From an uncultured Dietzia sp. (lineage in GTDB: Bacteria; Actinomycetota; Actinomycetes; Mycobacteriales; Mycobacteriaceae), in contig CAMNYG010000014.1 of the NCBI GenBank assembly GCA_946570335.1, positions 1 to 12,112 of the forward strand: a DNA stretch of 12,112 bases, read 5' to 3'. Shown here one piece after another: positions 1 to 9,012 of this stretch; the first letter of the stretch is position 1; each line of letters begins with the position of its first letter. The notes beneath the pieces were generated by a model, which saw only the letters and a program-made list of their open reading frames with translations, did no database searches and was not told the origin of the DNA. A program made the translations under genes and the position numbers.

Positions 1-11
1 GAGAACCACAA

Positions 12-2120
12 GTGACCAGCGCGTCGGAGATCACCGAGCTCACCACCGCCCGCCATCCATCCGACTGGACCGACCTGGACACGCGCGCGGTCGACACCGC
101 GCGCGTGCTCGCGGCGGAAGCGGTGCAGAACTGTGGCAGTGGCCACCCGGGCACTGCGATGAGCTTGGCGCCGCTCGCGTACACGCTGTACCAGCGGGTG
201 ATGCGGCACGACCCCGCTGACCCGAAATGGATCGGCAGGGACCGGTTCGTCCTGTCCTGCGGGCACACCTCCCTCACCCAGTACATCCAGCTGTACCTCG
301 CCGGGTTCGGATTGGAACTCGAGGACCTGAAGGCTCTTCGCACGTGGGGTTCCCTCACCCCCGGTCATCCGGAGTGGAACCACACCGACGGTGTGGAGAT
401 CACCACCGGCCCCCTCGGGCAGGGCCTGGCATCTGCCGTGGGTATGGCCATGGCCGCGCGGTACGAGCGCGGCCTGTTCGATCCGGACACCCCCGCGGGC
501 AAGAGCCCGTTCGACCACTTCATCTATGTGGTCGCCTCTGACGGTGATCTCCAGGAGGGCGTGACCGCCGAGGCGTCGTCGCTCGCCGGTACCCAGCAGC
601 TGGGCAACCTCATCGCGGTGTATGACGACAACGAGATCTCGATCGAGGACGACACGAAGATCGCATTCACAGAGGACGTAGCGGCCCGGTACGAGGCCTA
701 CGGCTGGCATGTCCAGACCGTCAACGGCGGCGAGGACGTCGCGGCGATCGAAGAAGCGGTCGCCGATGCACGTGCGGTCACCGACAAGCCGTCACTGATC
801 GTTCTCCGCACGATCATCGCCTACCCGGCCCCCACGATGATGAACACCGGCGCCTCGCACGGTGCGGCGCTCGGCCAGGACGAGGTCGACGCGGTCAAAA
901 CCGCGCTCGGTATGGGCGGCACCGCGCCGTTCACCGTCGAGGACGAGGTGCTCGCGCACACGCGTGCCGCTCGCGACCGGGGTGCACGGATCCACGCGCA
1001 ATGGAGCGACATGTTCCACGCCTGGGCGGAAGCGAACCCCGAGCGCAAAGCGCTGTTCGACCGGCTCTACTCCGGTGCGCTCCCCGAGGGTTGGGACGCC
1101 GGACTCCCGACCTGGGCGCCCGACGAGAAGGGGGTCGCCACCCGCAAGGCGTCCGCTGCCGTCATCCAGGAGTTGGCGGCCACGCTGCCCGAGCTGTGGG
1201 GCGGTTCCGCTGATCTGGCCGGGTCCAACAACACGCCGATCAAGGGTGCGGACTCCTTCGGTCCCTCCGTCATCTCGACTGATACCTGGACCGCGTCCCC
1301 CCACGGTCGGAACCTGCACTTCGGTATCCGCGAGCACGCGATGGGCGCCATCCTCAACGGCATCGCCCTTCATGGCCCCACACGGCCCTACGGCGGCACG
1401 TTCCTGATCTTCAGCGAGTACATGCGTCCGGCCGTGCGGCTGGCGGCGCTGCAGGGCAGCAACGCCTACTACGTCTGGACGCATGACTCTATCGGCCTGG
1501 GCGAGGACGGCCCCACGCACCAGCCGGTCGAACAGCTGGCGGCCCTGCGCGCCATCCCTGGACTGGCGATCCTGCGTCCGGCGGATGCGAACGAGACCGC
1601 CGCCGCGTGGCGCGCCATGCTCGCGGCTCTGGACGGACCCAAGGGCCTGTGTCTGACTCGTCAGGATGTGCCGGTGCTCGAGGGCACCGCCGAGCGGGCC
1701 CGTGAGGGCGTCGAGCGTGGCGGATACGTCCTCACGGAGGCGTCCACCGGTACACCCGAGGTGATCCTGATCGGTACCGGTTCCGAGGTCCAGCTCGCAG
1801 TGGCGGCCCGCGAGGTTCTCGAGGCGGAGGGCGTGCCGACCCGCGTGGTCTCGATGCCGTGTGTCGAGTTCTTCGACCAGCAGGATCAGGAGTACCGCGA
1901 GTCGGTGCTCCCCCGCTCCGTCCGTGCCCGTGTCTCGGTCGAGGCCGGTATCGCGATGCCGTGGCACCGTTTCCTCGGCGATGCGGGCCGTGCCGTGTCG
2001 CTCGAACACTTCGGTGCGTCCGCCCCCTACCAGACGCTGTTCAACGAGTTCGGGATCACCGCAGACGCGGTAGTCGCCGCTGCCCGCGAATCGATCGCGG
2101 CCGTCACCGGGGAGGCATGA
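12..2120 (+). CDS. tkt: Transketolase
   Basis: Thiamine-diphosphate enzyme of the non-oxidative pentose phosphate pathway. It moves two-carbon units between ketose and aldose phosphates in the cytosol. The 702 residues are full length for the family. Visible family motifs are the N-terminal GSGHPG with His45, GPLGQG at 133-138, the ThDP/metal segment DGDLQEG at 177-183, ASHG with His284, and the pyrimidine-domain GIREHAMG carrying the expected catalytic Glu442. [16 protein letters not shown] follows at 491-506. The start is GTG at 12, chosen because the N-terminus then matches the length of actinobacterial transketolases. The frame stays open to the window edge, so an upstream start cannot be excluded. 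Bases 1-5 (GAGAA) may be the tail of a ribosome-binding site cut by the edge. It is first in the visible tkt-tal-zwf-opcA-pgl series, and its stop overlaps the tal start. The promoter, if it lies just upstream, is outside the window. Confidence 0.97.
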   Translation: MTSASEITELTTARHPSDWTDLDTRAVDTARVLAAEAVQNCGSGHPGTAMSLAPLAYTLYQRVMRHDPADPKWIGRDRFVLSCGHTSLTQYIQLYLAGFGLELEDLKALRTWGSLTPGHPEWNHTDGVEITTGPLGQGLASAVGMAMAARYERGLFDPDTPAGKSPFDHFIYVVASDGDLQEGVTAEASSLAGTQQLGNLIAVYDDNEISIEDDTKIAFTEDVAARYEAYGWHVQTVNGGEDVAAIEEAVADARAVTDKPSLIVLRTIIAYPAPTMMNTGASHGAALGQDEVDAVKTALGMGGTAPFTVEDEVLAHTRAARDRGARIHAQWSDMFHAWAEANPERKALFDRLYSGALPEGWDAGLPTWAPDEKGVATRKASAAVIQELAATLPELWGGSADLAGSNNTPIKGADSFGPSVISTDTWTASPHGRNLHFGIREHAMGAILNGIALHGPTRPYGGTFLIFSEYMRPAVRLAALQGSNAYYVWTHDSIGLGEDGPTHQPVEQLAALRAIPGLAILRPADANETAAAWRAMLAALDGPKGLCLTRQDVPVLEGTAERAREGVERGGYVLTEASTGTPEVILIGTGSEVQLAVAAREVLEAEGVPTRVVSMPCVEFFDQQDQEYRESVLPRSVRARVSVEAGIAMPWHRFLGDAGRAVSLEHFGASAPYQTLFNEFGITADAVVAAARESIAAVTGEA

Positions 2121-3226
2121 TGACCAACGCCAACCTTGCCGCGCTGAGCGCCGCCGGAGTTTCCGTCTGGCTCGATGACCTGTCGCGTCAGCTCATCGTG
2201 TCCGGCGAGCTCGTCTCACGGATGTCGACCTACTCGGTCGTGGGTGTCACGACCAATCCGGCAATTTTCCAGTCGGCGCTCTCCGACTCCTCGGCGTACG
2301 AGCGCGCACTGATCGACGCGGTGGAAGCCGACCGGGATGTCGACTCGGTGGTCCGTGCGCTGACCACCGCTGACGTCCGCGACGCGTGCGATGTACTGGC
2401 CGAGACCTACCGCGCCACCGACGGCGTCGACGGTCGCGTCTCGCTGGAGGTCGATCCGCGACTGGCGGACCAGACGGAGGCGACGATCACCCAGGCGGTC
2501 GAACTGTCTGCTGTGGTCGATCGGCCCAACGTCATGATAAAAATCCCGGCGACGTCCGCCGGACTTCCCGCGATCACGGAGGTCATCGGCAAGGGTATCG
2601 ACGTCAATGTGACTCTGATCTTCTCGGTGGATCAGTACCGCGAGGTCGCGGAGTCCTACCTGGACGGTCTCGAGCGTGCTGCGGCCGATGGCCGTGATCT
2701 GTCGACCATCCACTCGGTTGCCTCGGTGTTCGTCTCCCGGCTGGACACCGAGGTCGACTCCCGTCTGCCCGAGGACTCCGAACTCCGCGGTAAGGCCGGC
2801 GTCGCCAATGCGCGGCTCTGCCACGAGGTCTACGACGAGGTGTTCGATCCGGCTGGCCGTTTCGGTGCATTGGCCGAACGAGGCGCCCGGCCGCAGCGCC
2901 TGTTGTGGGCGTCGACCGGAGTCAAGGATCCGGCGTACCCGGACACCATGTACGTCACGGGTCTGGTGACACACGGGACCGTCAACACGATGCCGTTCGC
3001 CACGATCGAGGCTTTTGCCGATCACGGCGTTCTCGAGGGAGACACGGTCCGTGGTTCGGCGCCCGCATCCCGTGCCACGCTCGACGCCCTCCGTGCCGAG
3101 GGCATCGACCTGGACGAGGTCTTCACCCTCCTCCAGCAGCAGGGCGTGGAGAAGTTCGTCACCGCATGGGACGACCTCCTCGGCACCGTCAAGGCGCGGA
3201 TCGACGAGATACAGACGCGTTCGTGA
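2120..3226 (+). CDS. tal: Transaldolase
   Basis: Cytosolic enzyme of the non-oxidative pentose phosphate pathway that transfers dihydroxyacetone units between sedoheptulose 7-phosphate and glyceraldehyde 3-phosphate. The 368 residues fit the long actinobacterial TalB-like form. Visible motifs are SVWLDDLSR near 15-23, VGVTTNPAIFQ at 41-51, SLEVDPRLA at 108-116, and MIKIPAT with the Schiff-base lysine at Lys141, followed by the NVTLIFS strand. Two adjacent ATG codons at 2117 and 2120 compete as starts. I chose 2120 because GGAGG at 2111-2115 then sits 4 bases upstream instead of 1. Either start overlaps the tkt stop (2118-2120), which suggests translational coupling. The reading frame stays open well upstream inside tkt, but that part does not resemble transaldolase. 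Function is secure; the exact start is less so. Confidence 0.96.
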   Translation: MTNANLAALSAAGVSVWLDDLSRQLIVSGELVSRMSTYSVVGVTTNPAIFQSALSDSSAYERALIDAVEADRDVDSVVRALTTADVRDACDVLAETYRATDGVDGRVSLEVDPRLADQTEATITQAVELSAVVDRPNVMIKIPATSAGLPAITEVIGKGIDVNVTLIFSVDQYREVAESYLDGLERAAADGRDLSTIHSVASVFVSRLDTEVDSRLPEDSELRGKAGVANARLCHEVYDEVFDPAGRFGALAERGARPQRLLWASTGVKDPAYPDTMYVTGLVTHGTVNTMPFATIEAFADHGVLEGDTVRGSAPASRATLDALRAEGIDLDEVFTLLQQQGVEKFVTAWDDLLGTVKARIDEIQTRS

Positions 3227-4797
3227 ACCACACGGAAGAGGGAGGCATCCCGAGCGGGTCCGCGGCTGATGATCCGGTGTCGCAGAATCCTCTGCGCGAT
3301 CCGCGTGACCGACGACTCCCGCGGATCGCCGGCCCGTCGGGCCTGGTGATCTTCGGCGTCACCGGCGACCTGTCGAAGAAGAAGCTGATCCCGGCGGTGT
3401 ACGACCTGGCCAACCGTGGACTTCTCCCGCCGGGATTCTCGCTCGTCGGATTCGGGCGACGACAGTGGACGCACACCGAGTTCGCCGAGTTCGCGCGGGA
3501 GTGCGCCCGAGAGAAGTGTCGGACGCCTTTCCGAGAAGACGTGTGGGATCAGCTCGCCGCGGGCCTCCGCTTCGTCACCGGCACGTTCGACGCCGACGAT
3601 GGTTTCGACCAGCTGTCCGAACAGCTGGCTGCACTGGAATCCGAGCGCGGAACCGCGGGGAACTACGCGTTCTACCTGTCGATCCCCCCGGACGACTTCC
3701 CCACCGTGTGCCGTCAACTCGACCGGACGGGCTGCACCAAGGGGCCGGACGGCTCATGGCGCCGCGTGGTGATCGAGAAGCCGTTCGGACACGACCTGGA
3801 GAGTGCACGAGAGCTCAACGCGGTCGTGGGCGCGGTGTTCCCCGAGGACTCTGTGTTCCGGATCGACCACTACCTGGGCAAGGAGACCGTCCAGAACATC
3901 CTGGCCCTGCGCTTCGCCAACCAGCTGTTCGAGCCGGTCTGGAACACGAATCATGTGGACCACGTCCAGATCACGATGGCTGAGGACATCGGGTTGGGTG
4001 GCCGCGCCGGCTACTACGACGGCATCGGGGCGGCCCGCGACGTGATTCAGAACCATCTCATCCAGCTGATGGCGCTCGTCGCGATGGAGGAACCCACGGA
4101 CTTCTCGGCGGCCGCGCTGCGAGCTGAGAAGACCAAGGTGCTTGAGTCCACCTCGCTCGCGCTACCGATATCAGAGACCGCTGCGCGGGGTCAGTACTCC
4201 AGAGGCTGGCAGGGGTCGGAGAACGTCGTCGGCCTCAAGGAGGAGGAAGGCTACGATCCGTCGTCAACGACGGAGACGTACGCTGCTATCACCCTGGAAG
4301 TCCACAATCGGCGATGGGCCGGAGTCCCCTTCTACCTTCGCACCGGAAAACGTCTCGGCCGTCGTGTGACCGAGATCGCGGTGGTCTTCCGCCGGGCACC
4401 CCACCTTCCGTTCGACGCGACCATGACGCAGGAGCTGGGACAGAACGCACTGGTCATCCGTGTGCAGCCCGATGAGGGAGTCACTCTGCGTTTCGGGTCG
4501 AAGGTGCCGGGTACCGCGATGGAGGTCCGTGACGTCAACATGGATTTCGCCTACGGCGAGGCATTCACGGAATCGTCGCCCGAGGCTTATGAGCGGCTCA
4601 TTCTGGACGTATTGCTCGGCGAGCCCTCACTGTTTCCGGTCTCGCGCGAGGTCGAACTCAGTTGGATGCTGCTCGACCCCGTACTCAGGGAGTGGGAATC
4701 GCAGGGGACTCCGGAGCAGTACCAGGCCGGGACCTGGGGACCGAAGGGCGCCGACGAGATACTGGCCCGCACGGGCCGGGCATGGAGGCGACCGTGA
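3223..4797 (+). CDS. zwf: Glucose-6-phosphate 1-dehydrogenase
   Basis: Catalyses the first step of the oxidative pentose phosphate pathway, oxidising glucose 6-phosphate to 6-phosphogluconolactone with formation of NADPH. Numbered from GTG 3223 the protein has 524 residues. It shows the nucleotide-binding GVTGDL at 45-50 followed by a lysine run, EKPFG at 185-189, and the substrate-site signature RIDHYLGKE at 213-221 with the Asp215-His216 pair. The second expected catalytic histidine is His278 in QNHLIQ. The C-terminal beta+alpha domain is complete, ending TGRAWRRP as in related actinobacterial enzymes. GTG 3223 overlaps the tal stop in a GTGA junction. Its ribosome-binding site is poor. GTG 3277, giving 506 residues, is a reasonable alternative and also leaves the conserved NPLRD segment intact. 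The stop overlaps the start of opcA, whose product is the known partner of this enzyme. Confidence 0.96.
   Translation: MNHTEEGGIPSGSAADDPVSQNPLRDPRDRRLPRIAGPSGLVIFGVTGDLSKKKLIPAVYDLANRGLLPPGFSLVGFGRRQWTHTEFAEFARECAREKCRTPFREDVWDQLAAGLRFVTGTFDADDGFDQLSEQLAALESERGTAGNYAFYLSIPPDDFPTVCRQLDRTGCTKGPDGSWRRVVIEKPFGHDLESARELNAVVGAVFPEDSVFRIDHYLGKETVQNILALRFANQLFEPVWNTNHVDHVQITMAEDIGLGGRAGYYDGIGAARDVIQNHLIQLMALVAMEEPTDFSAAALRAEKTKVLESTSLALPISETAARGQYSRGWQGSENVVGLKEEEGYDPSSTTETYAAITLEVHNRRWAGVPFYLRTGKRLGRRVTEIAVVFRRAPHLPFDATMTQELGQNALVIRVQPDEGVTLRFGSKVPGTAMEVRDVNMDFAYGEAFTESSPEAYERLILDVLLGEPSLFPVSREVELSWMLLDPVLREWESQGTPEQYQAGTWGPKGADEILARTGRAWRRP
4784..4788 (+). promoter_or_regulatory. Ribosome-binding site that fixes the opcA start
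   Basis: GGAGG lies 5 bases upstream of GTG 4794, an ideal spacing. It overlaps the in-frame ATG at 4782 and so could not serve it. This is the main sequence reason for starting opcA at 4794 rather than 4782. The site lies inside the last codons of zwf. Confidence 0.75.
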
Positions 4798-5714
4798 TCA
4801 TCGACCTGACCGATACCTCCACCCGGGAGATCGCCAAGCAGTTGGTGCAGATCCGTGAGGAGGCGGGACTCAGCACCATCGGACGCGTTCTCACGCTCAT
4901 CGTGATCACCGACCACGTCCGCGGAAGCGAAGCCGCTATCGACGCGGCGAACGAGGCGAGCCGGGAACACCCCTGCCGTGTGATCGTGGTGATCCGGGGT
5001 CGGCGGGCCGACGCGGCCCGTCTCGACGCACAGATCCGGGTCGGTGGTGATGCGGGTGCAGCCGAGGTCGTGGTGCTCAGGACCTCGGGTGCGATGGCGG
5101 CCCAGTCCGCCTCGATCGTGACCCCGCTTCTCCTGCCGGACACACCGCTGGCGGTGTGGTGGCCGCGTCACTCTCCCACTCATCTGTCCAAGGACAAGGT
5201 CGGACGATTGGCCCGCCGCCGGATCGTCGATTCTGACACGGAGGGGCATCCGACGGATGCTCTGGCGAAGCGAGCGGCTGGATATTCGCCCGGTGACACC
5301 GATCTGGCGTGGGCCCGCATCACGCATTGGCGGTCCGTTCTCGCGGCCACTCTGGACCGCCCGCCGTTCGAGCCGATCATCGGCGCCACGGTCTGCGGAC
5401 CGGAACGAGCAGCGTCCGTGGACCTCGCCGGCGGTTGGCTGGCCTCCCGTCTCGGTATCGACGTCCACCGTGCCGTGGGGCCCTCGATGATCGTGCTCGA
5501 ACGCGCATCGGGATCGATCGTCCTCGAGCAGATCAGCCCCACCGCCGCGGAACTCCGTATCACCGGTCAGCCGCCGACCCGGGTCGCCATGGTCAGGCGG
5601 AGCATCGCCGACTGCCTGGCCGAGGAGCTCCGTCGTATGGACACCGACGGGGTGTACGCCGATGCGTTGGCCAGCTTCGACCGCGTCATCTACACCTCTG
5701 CGTCAGTCCGCTGA
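4794..5714 (+). CDS. opcA: Glucose-6-phosphate dehydrogenase assembly protein OpcA
   Basis: OpcA proteins accompany Zwf in actinobacteria and cyanobacteria and are needed for full assembly or activity of glucose-6-phosphate dehydrogenase; they have no known catalytic activity of their own. The 306 residues match the actinobacterial family closely. Recognisable blocks are GRVLTLIV at 30-37, EHPCRVIVV at 58-66, LDAQIRVGGDAGA at 77-89, PLLLPDTPLAVWWP at 111-124 and DLAWARITHWR at 170-180. GTG 4794 yields the family-typical N-terminus (VIIDLTDT), has GGAGG 5 bases upstream, and overlaps the zwf stop in a GTGA junction. The in-frame ATG at 4782 would add four residues and lacks a ribosome-binding site. 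The tight zwf-opcA junction suits two proteins made in fixed ratio. No membrane segment or signal peptide is apparent. Confidence 0.95.
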   Translation: MIIDLTDTSTREIAKQLVQIREEAGLSTIGRVLTLIVITDHVRGSEAAIDAANEASREHPCRVIVVIRGRRADAARLDAQIRVGGDAGAAEVVVLRTSGAMAAQSASIVTPLLLPDTPLAVWWPRHSPTHLSKDKVGRLARRRIVDSDTEGHPTDALAKRAAGYSPGDTDLAWARITHWRSVLAATLDRPPFEPIIGATVCGPERAASVDLAGGWLASRLGIDVHRAVGPSMIVLERASGSIVLEQISPTAAELRITGQPPTRVAMVRRSIADCLAEELRRMDTDGVYADALASFDRVIYTSASVR

Positions 5715-5720
5715 TCCGCA

Positions 5721-5732
5721 ACCGAGCTCGGT
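5721..5732. repeat. 12-base perfect palindrome between opcA and pgl
   Basis: ACCGAGCTCGGT is its own reverse complement. It sits six bases after the opcA stop, in the only real gap (53 bases) of the pentose phosphate block. As RNA it would fold only weakly. As DNA it could be an operator half-site pair, or chance. No other regulatory element is evident in this gap apart from the pgl ribosome-binding site. Confidence 0.4.
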
Positions 5733-5767
5733 ACAGACACCGACACCATCCCACCCAAGGAGCGCCG

Positions 5768-6490
5768 ATGTCAGCTATCCGCCACCTAGTCCATCAGGAC
5801 ATCGACAGCCTCGCCGAGGCCGCGGCACTGGCTGTGACAGGCCATCTCAACCAGAGGATCGCGGCCACCGGACGAGCGGTCCTGTCGCTGACCGGAGGCA
5901 GCGCGGGCGTCCGTACCGCTGCTGCCCTGGCCGATGCCGAGATCGACTGGGAGCGGGTCACCATCTATTTCGGTGACGAGCGCTTTGTTCCCGCCGGCGA
6001 CCCCGAGCGCAATGACGGCCAGATCGACGAGGTGTTGTTGAACGGACTTGGCGACAAACCGACTGTGTACCGGTGGCCTGCACGGAGCGCGGAAAGCCCA
6101 GATGTCGATGCTGCGGCGGGTGACTTCCTGGCGGCCGCGTCGCTGCCCGGCGGAGATGAGCCGCTCTTCGATGTGACGATCCTGGGGATGGGCCCGGAGG
6201 GGCACATCGATTCGATCTTCCCGCACACGCCTGCGGTCGCAGAGACCGAGCTCCTGGCAGTGGGGGTGCGTGACTGCCCCAAGCCGCCGCCCGAGCGACT
6301 CACCTTCACGCTGCCCGCGGTTCGTCGCTCCCGGCACGTTCTCGTGGTTGCGACCGGCGACGGTAAAGCGGAAGCGGTCGCCCGTGGGATCGAGGGCGCC
6401 GACCCCACAGAATGGCCGGTGGCCGGTGCCGTCGGCATGGAGACCACCACGTACCACCTGGACGGCCCCGCGGCATCGATGCTGCGCTGA
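5768..6490 (+). CDS. pgl: 6-Phosphogluconolactonase
   Basis: Hydrolyses 6-phosphogluconolactone made by Zwf to 6-phosphogluconate (the DevB/SOL-type family, also related to glucosamine-6-phosphate isomerases). The 240 residues are normal for the family. Visible motifs are LTGGSAG at 41-47, the phosphate-binding GDERFVP at 69-75, GMGPEGHIDSIFP at 140-152 with the family histidine His146, and KPPPERLTFTLPA at 172-184. ATG 5768 is supported by AAGGAG at 5757-5762 with 5-base spacing. The frame is open upstream inside opcA, but that sequence shows no lactonase character. A 53-base gap separates it from opcA, in contrast to the overlapping upstream genes, so it has its own good ribosome-binding site rather than relying on coupling. 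It is the last gene of the rightward block and is followed by a strong hairpin. Confidence 0.95.
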   Translation: MSAIRHLVHQDIDSLAEAAALAVTGHLNQRIAATGRAVLSLTGGSAGVRTAAALADAEIDWERVTIYFGDERFVPAGDPERNDGQIDEVLLNGLGDKPTVYRWPARSAESPDVDAAAGDFLAAASLPGGDEPLFDVTILGMGPEGHIDSIFPHTPAVAETELLAVGVRDCPKPPPERLTFTLPAVRRSRHVLVVATGDGKAEAVARGIEGADPTEWPVAGAVGMETTTYHLDGPAASMLR

Positions 6491-6505
6491 TCCGACCGGA
6501 CACGA

Positions 6506-6548
6506 ACGGGGTGCGGCCCTTCCACTGTCGGAAGGAGCCGCACCCCGT
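6506..6548. terminator. Shared two-way terminator hairpin between pgl and secG
   Basis: The arms 6506-6523 and 6530-6548 form an 18-bp GC-rich stem with one unpaired A (6536) and the six-base loop ACTGTC. It begins 16 bases after the pgl stop and lies between two convergent genes, so it can act on both transcripts. Neither side has a run of T, so it is a hairpin without a U-tail, a type often reported as functional in actinobacteria. Termination is inferred. Confidence 0.75.
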
Positions 6549-6557
6549 ATCGCTCAA

Positions 6558-6572
6558 GCGGGCTCTGCCCGC
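6558..6572. terminator. Second small hairpin after secG
   Basis: GCGGGC (6558-6563) and GCCCGC (6567-6572) form a 6-bp stem around TCT. It lies 28 bases beyond the secG stop, between secG and the larger hairpin, and may assist termination of the leftward transcript. It is short and could be incidental in GC-rich DNA. Confidence 0.35.
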
Positions 6573-6599
6573 GCGATATGCCTGCTGCTGACCTGCCGG

Positions 6600-6833
6600 T
6601 CAGCTGAATCGAACCACGAGCCCGACGGCCACGATGCCGATCAGCCAGAGCACGGCGACGATCACGGTGACACGATCGAGGTTTCGCTCGACCACACTCG
6701 AACCGGAGAGGCTGGACTGGACGCCCCCGCCGAAGAGCGAGGACAACCCGCCGCCCTTGCCACGATGCAGCAGGATGAAAAGCATCAACAGCATGCTGGA
6801 GATGATCAGGAAGATGTCCAGGGCGAGCTTCAT
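6600..6833 (-). CDS. secG: Preprotein translocase subunit SecG
   Basis: Small inner-membrane subunit of the SecYEG protein-export channel. The 77-residue protein has two hydrophobic helices (about 3-22 and 55-74) joined by a polar loop. That loop holds the actinobacterial signature KGGGLSSLFGGGVQSSLSG at 26-44, and NLDR follows at 51-54. Start choice is not certain. ATG 6833 gives the family-typical N-terminus (MKLALDI), while GTG 6851 in the same frame adds six polar residues; neither has a strong ribosome-binding site. It follows tpiA on the leftward strand after a 128-base gap containing two hairpins and a candidate promoter, so it may be transcribed partly on its own. It converges on pgl. 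Confidence 0.93.
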   Translation of the reverse strand: MKLALDIFLIISSMLLMLFILLHRGKGGGLSSLFGGGVQSSLSGSSVVERNLDRVTVIVAVLWLIGIVAVGLVVRFS

Positions 6834-6883
6834 GAAGAGATCGTGCCTCACGTCAGTTCGGGCGGTCGGGTATCGACCTGAAT

Positions 6884-6889
6884 AGACTA
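6884..6889 (-). promoter_or_regulatory. Candidate -10 element upstream of secG
   Basis: TAGTCT on the minus strand fits the actinobacterial TANNNT -10 pattern and lies about 50 bases before the secG start. TTCGCC, a weak -35 candidate, sits 17 bases further upstream. The ten-base context CGGGTAGTCT recurs exactly upstream of gap. The inverted repeat ACCTGA/TCAGGT (6876-6881 and 6895-6900) flanks it. The promoter is inferred only. Confidence 0.35.
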
Positions 6890-6901
6890 CCCGGTCAGGT
6901 G

Positions 6902-6919
6902 GCCGGGGCGAACCCCGGC
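6902..6919 (-). terminator. TTCG-loop hairpin downstream of tpiA
   Basis: On the minus strand GCCGGGG and CCCCGGC form a 7-bp perfect stem closed by a TTCG loop. Together with the adjacent hairpin at 6924-6942 it lies just after the tpiA stop. No T-run follows, so full or partial termination before secG, or protection of the mRNA 3' end, are both possible. Confidence 0.5.
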
Positions 6920-6923
6920 GCGC

Positions 6924-6942
6924 CCCGGCATCACGTGCCGGG
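6924..6942 (-). terminator. First hairpin after tpiA
   Basis: CCCGGCA (6924-6930) and TGCCGGG (6936-6942) form a 7-bp perfect stem with a five-base loop, 19 bases beyond the tpiA stop. It is one of a tandem pair with 6902-6919. No T-run follows. Confidence 0.5.
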
Positions 6943-6961
6943 ACGCACCGGGAGGCTGGTT

Positions 6962-7747
6962 TCAGGGCAGTGGACCGCCCGCGGCGATCGCCGAGAGCTG
7001 CGCGAACTCGTCCGGCTTGAGCGAGGCACCGCCCACCAGGCCACCGTCCACGTCCGGCTGCTCGAGCAGTTCCCCGACGTTGGCGGCGTTGACACTGCCT
7101 CCGTACAGCACGCGCATCTTCTCGGCCGTTTCCGCGTCCGCGATCTCGGCGAGCGTGGACCGGATCGCCGCGCAGACCTCCTGGGCGTCGGCGGCTGAGG
7201 CGGTCTTACCGGTACCGATGGCCCATACCGGCTCGTAGGCGATCACCGTGTCGGCGAGCTGCTCCTTGGACAGCCCGGCGAGGGATCCCTTGAGCTGCTC
7301 CACCACGAATGAGACGTGCTCGCCCGCCTCGCGCGTGTCGAGCTTCTCCCCCACGCAGACGATCGGGACGAGCCCGTGCTTGTGGGCGGCAGCAGCCTTG
7401 GCGGCCACCAGTTCGTCGGACTCGGAGTGGTAGTCGCGGCGCTCCGAGTGACCCACCACGACGTAGGTGCAGCCCAGCTTGGCGAGCATCGCCGCCGAGA
7501 TCTCACCGGTGTACGCACCGGATTCGTGGACGGAGACGTCCTGGGCGCCGTAAGCGAAGCCGAGCTTGTCGCCCTCGATCACGATCTGGACACCGCGGAT
7601 GTCGGTGAACGGCGGGATGAACGCCACATCCACCTTCTCGAGATACTTGTCCGGTAGCGCGAAGGCGACCTTCTGTACCAGGGCGATGGCCTCGAGGTGG
7701 TTGAGGTTCATCTTCCAGTTTCCGGCGATGAGCGGGGTGCGTGCCAT
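6962..7747 (-). CDS. tpiA: Triosephosphate isomerase
   Basis: Interconverts dihydroxyacetone phosphate and glyceraldehyde 3-phosphate in glycolysis and gluconeogenesis. The 261-residue TIM barrel is full length. Catalytic residues are visible: Asn10 and Lys12 in GNWKMN, His100 in VVVGHSERR, and Glu172 in [11 protein letters not shown], which also holds the start of the mobile loop. The phosphate-binding LYGGSVN (214-220) and GLVGGASL (236-243) are intact. ATG 7747 has AGGAG five bases upstream. Only 27 bases separate it from pgk, so the two are almost certainly cotranscribed. Two hairpins follow the stop codon, before secG. Confidence 0.97.
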   Translation of the reverse strand: MARTPLIAGNWKMNLNHLEAIALVQKVAFALPDKYLEKVDVAFIPPFTDIRGVQIVIEGDKLGFAYGAQDVSVHESGAYTGEISAAMLAKLGCTYVVVGHSERRDYHSESDELVAAKAAAAHKHGLVPIVCVGEKLDTREAGEHVSFVVEQLKGSLAGLSKEQLADTVIAYEPVWAIGTGKTASAADAQEVCAAIRSTLAEIADAETAEKMRVLYGGSVNAANVGELLEQPDVDGGLVGGASLKPDEFAQLSAIAAGGPLP

Positions 7748-7774
7748 GTTCTCTCCTGTTGACGACGAACGGTG

Positions 7775-8992
<1,218 letters not shown>

Positions 8993-9000
8993 GGGGTGGA

Positions 9001-9012
9001 CTCCTCCGGGAG
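9001..9012 (-). promoter_or_regulatory. pgk ribosome-binding site inside a small stem-loop
   Basis: The pgk ribosome-binding site GGAGGAG (9001-9007, minus strand) is preceded by CTCC, giving a possible CTCC/GGAG stem with a CGGA loop. The fold has only 4 bp, so sequestration of the site would be weak. A near-identical sequence occurs in the gap leader. Confidence 0.35.

Noticed and set aside
792..2009. Open frame of about 400 codons antisense to tkt
   Set aside because: It mirrors the tkt codon pattern, has an arginine- and glycine-rich low-complexity translation with no recognisable domain, and lies wholly inside a secure gene. This is typical of GC-rich coding DNA.
2537..2542. ATA-AAA codons at the catalytic lysine of transaldolase, read as a possible translational pause
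   Set aside because: ATA also occurs elsewhere in the block (near the end of tal, and at about 4168 and 4759 in zwf), so it is not special here.
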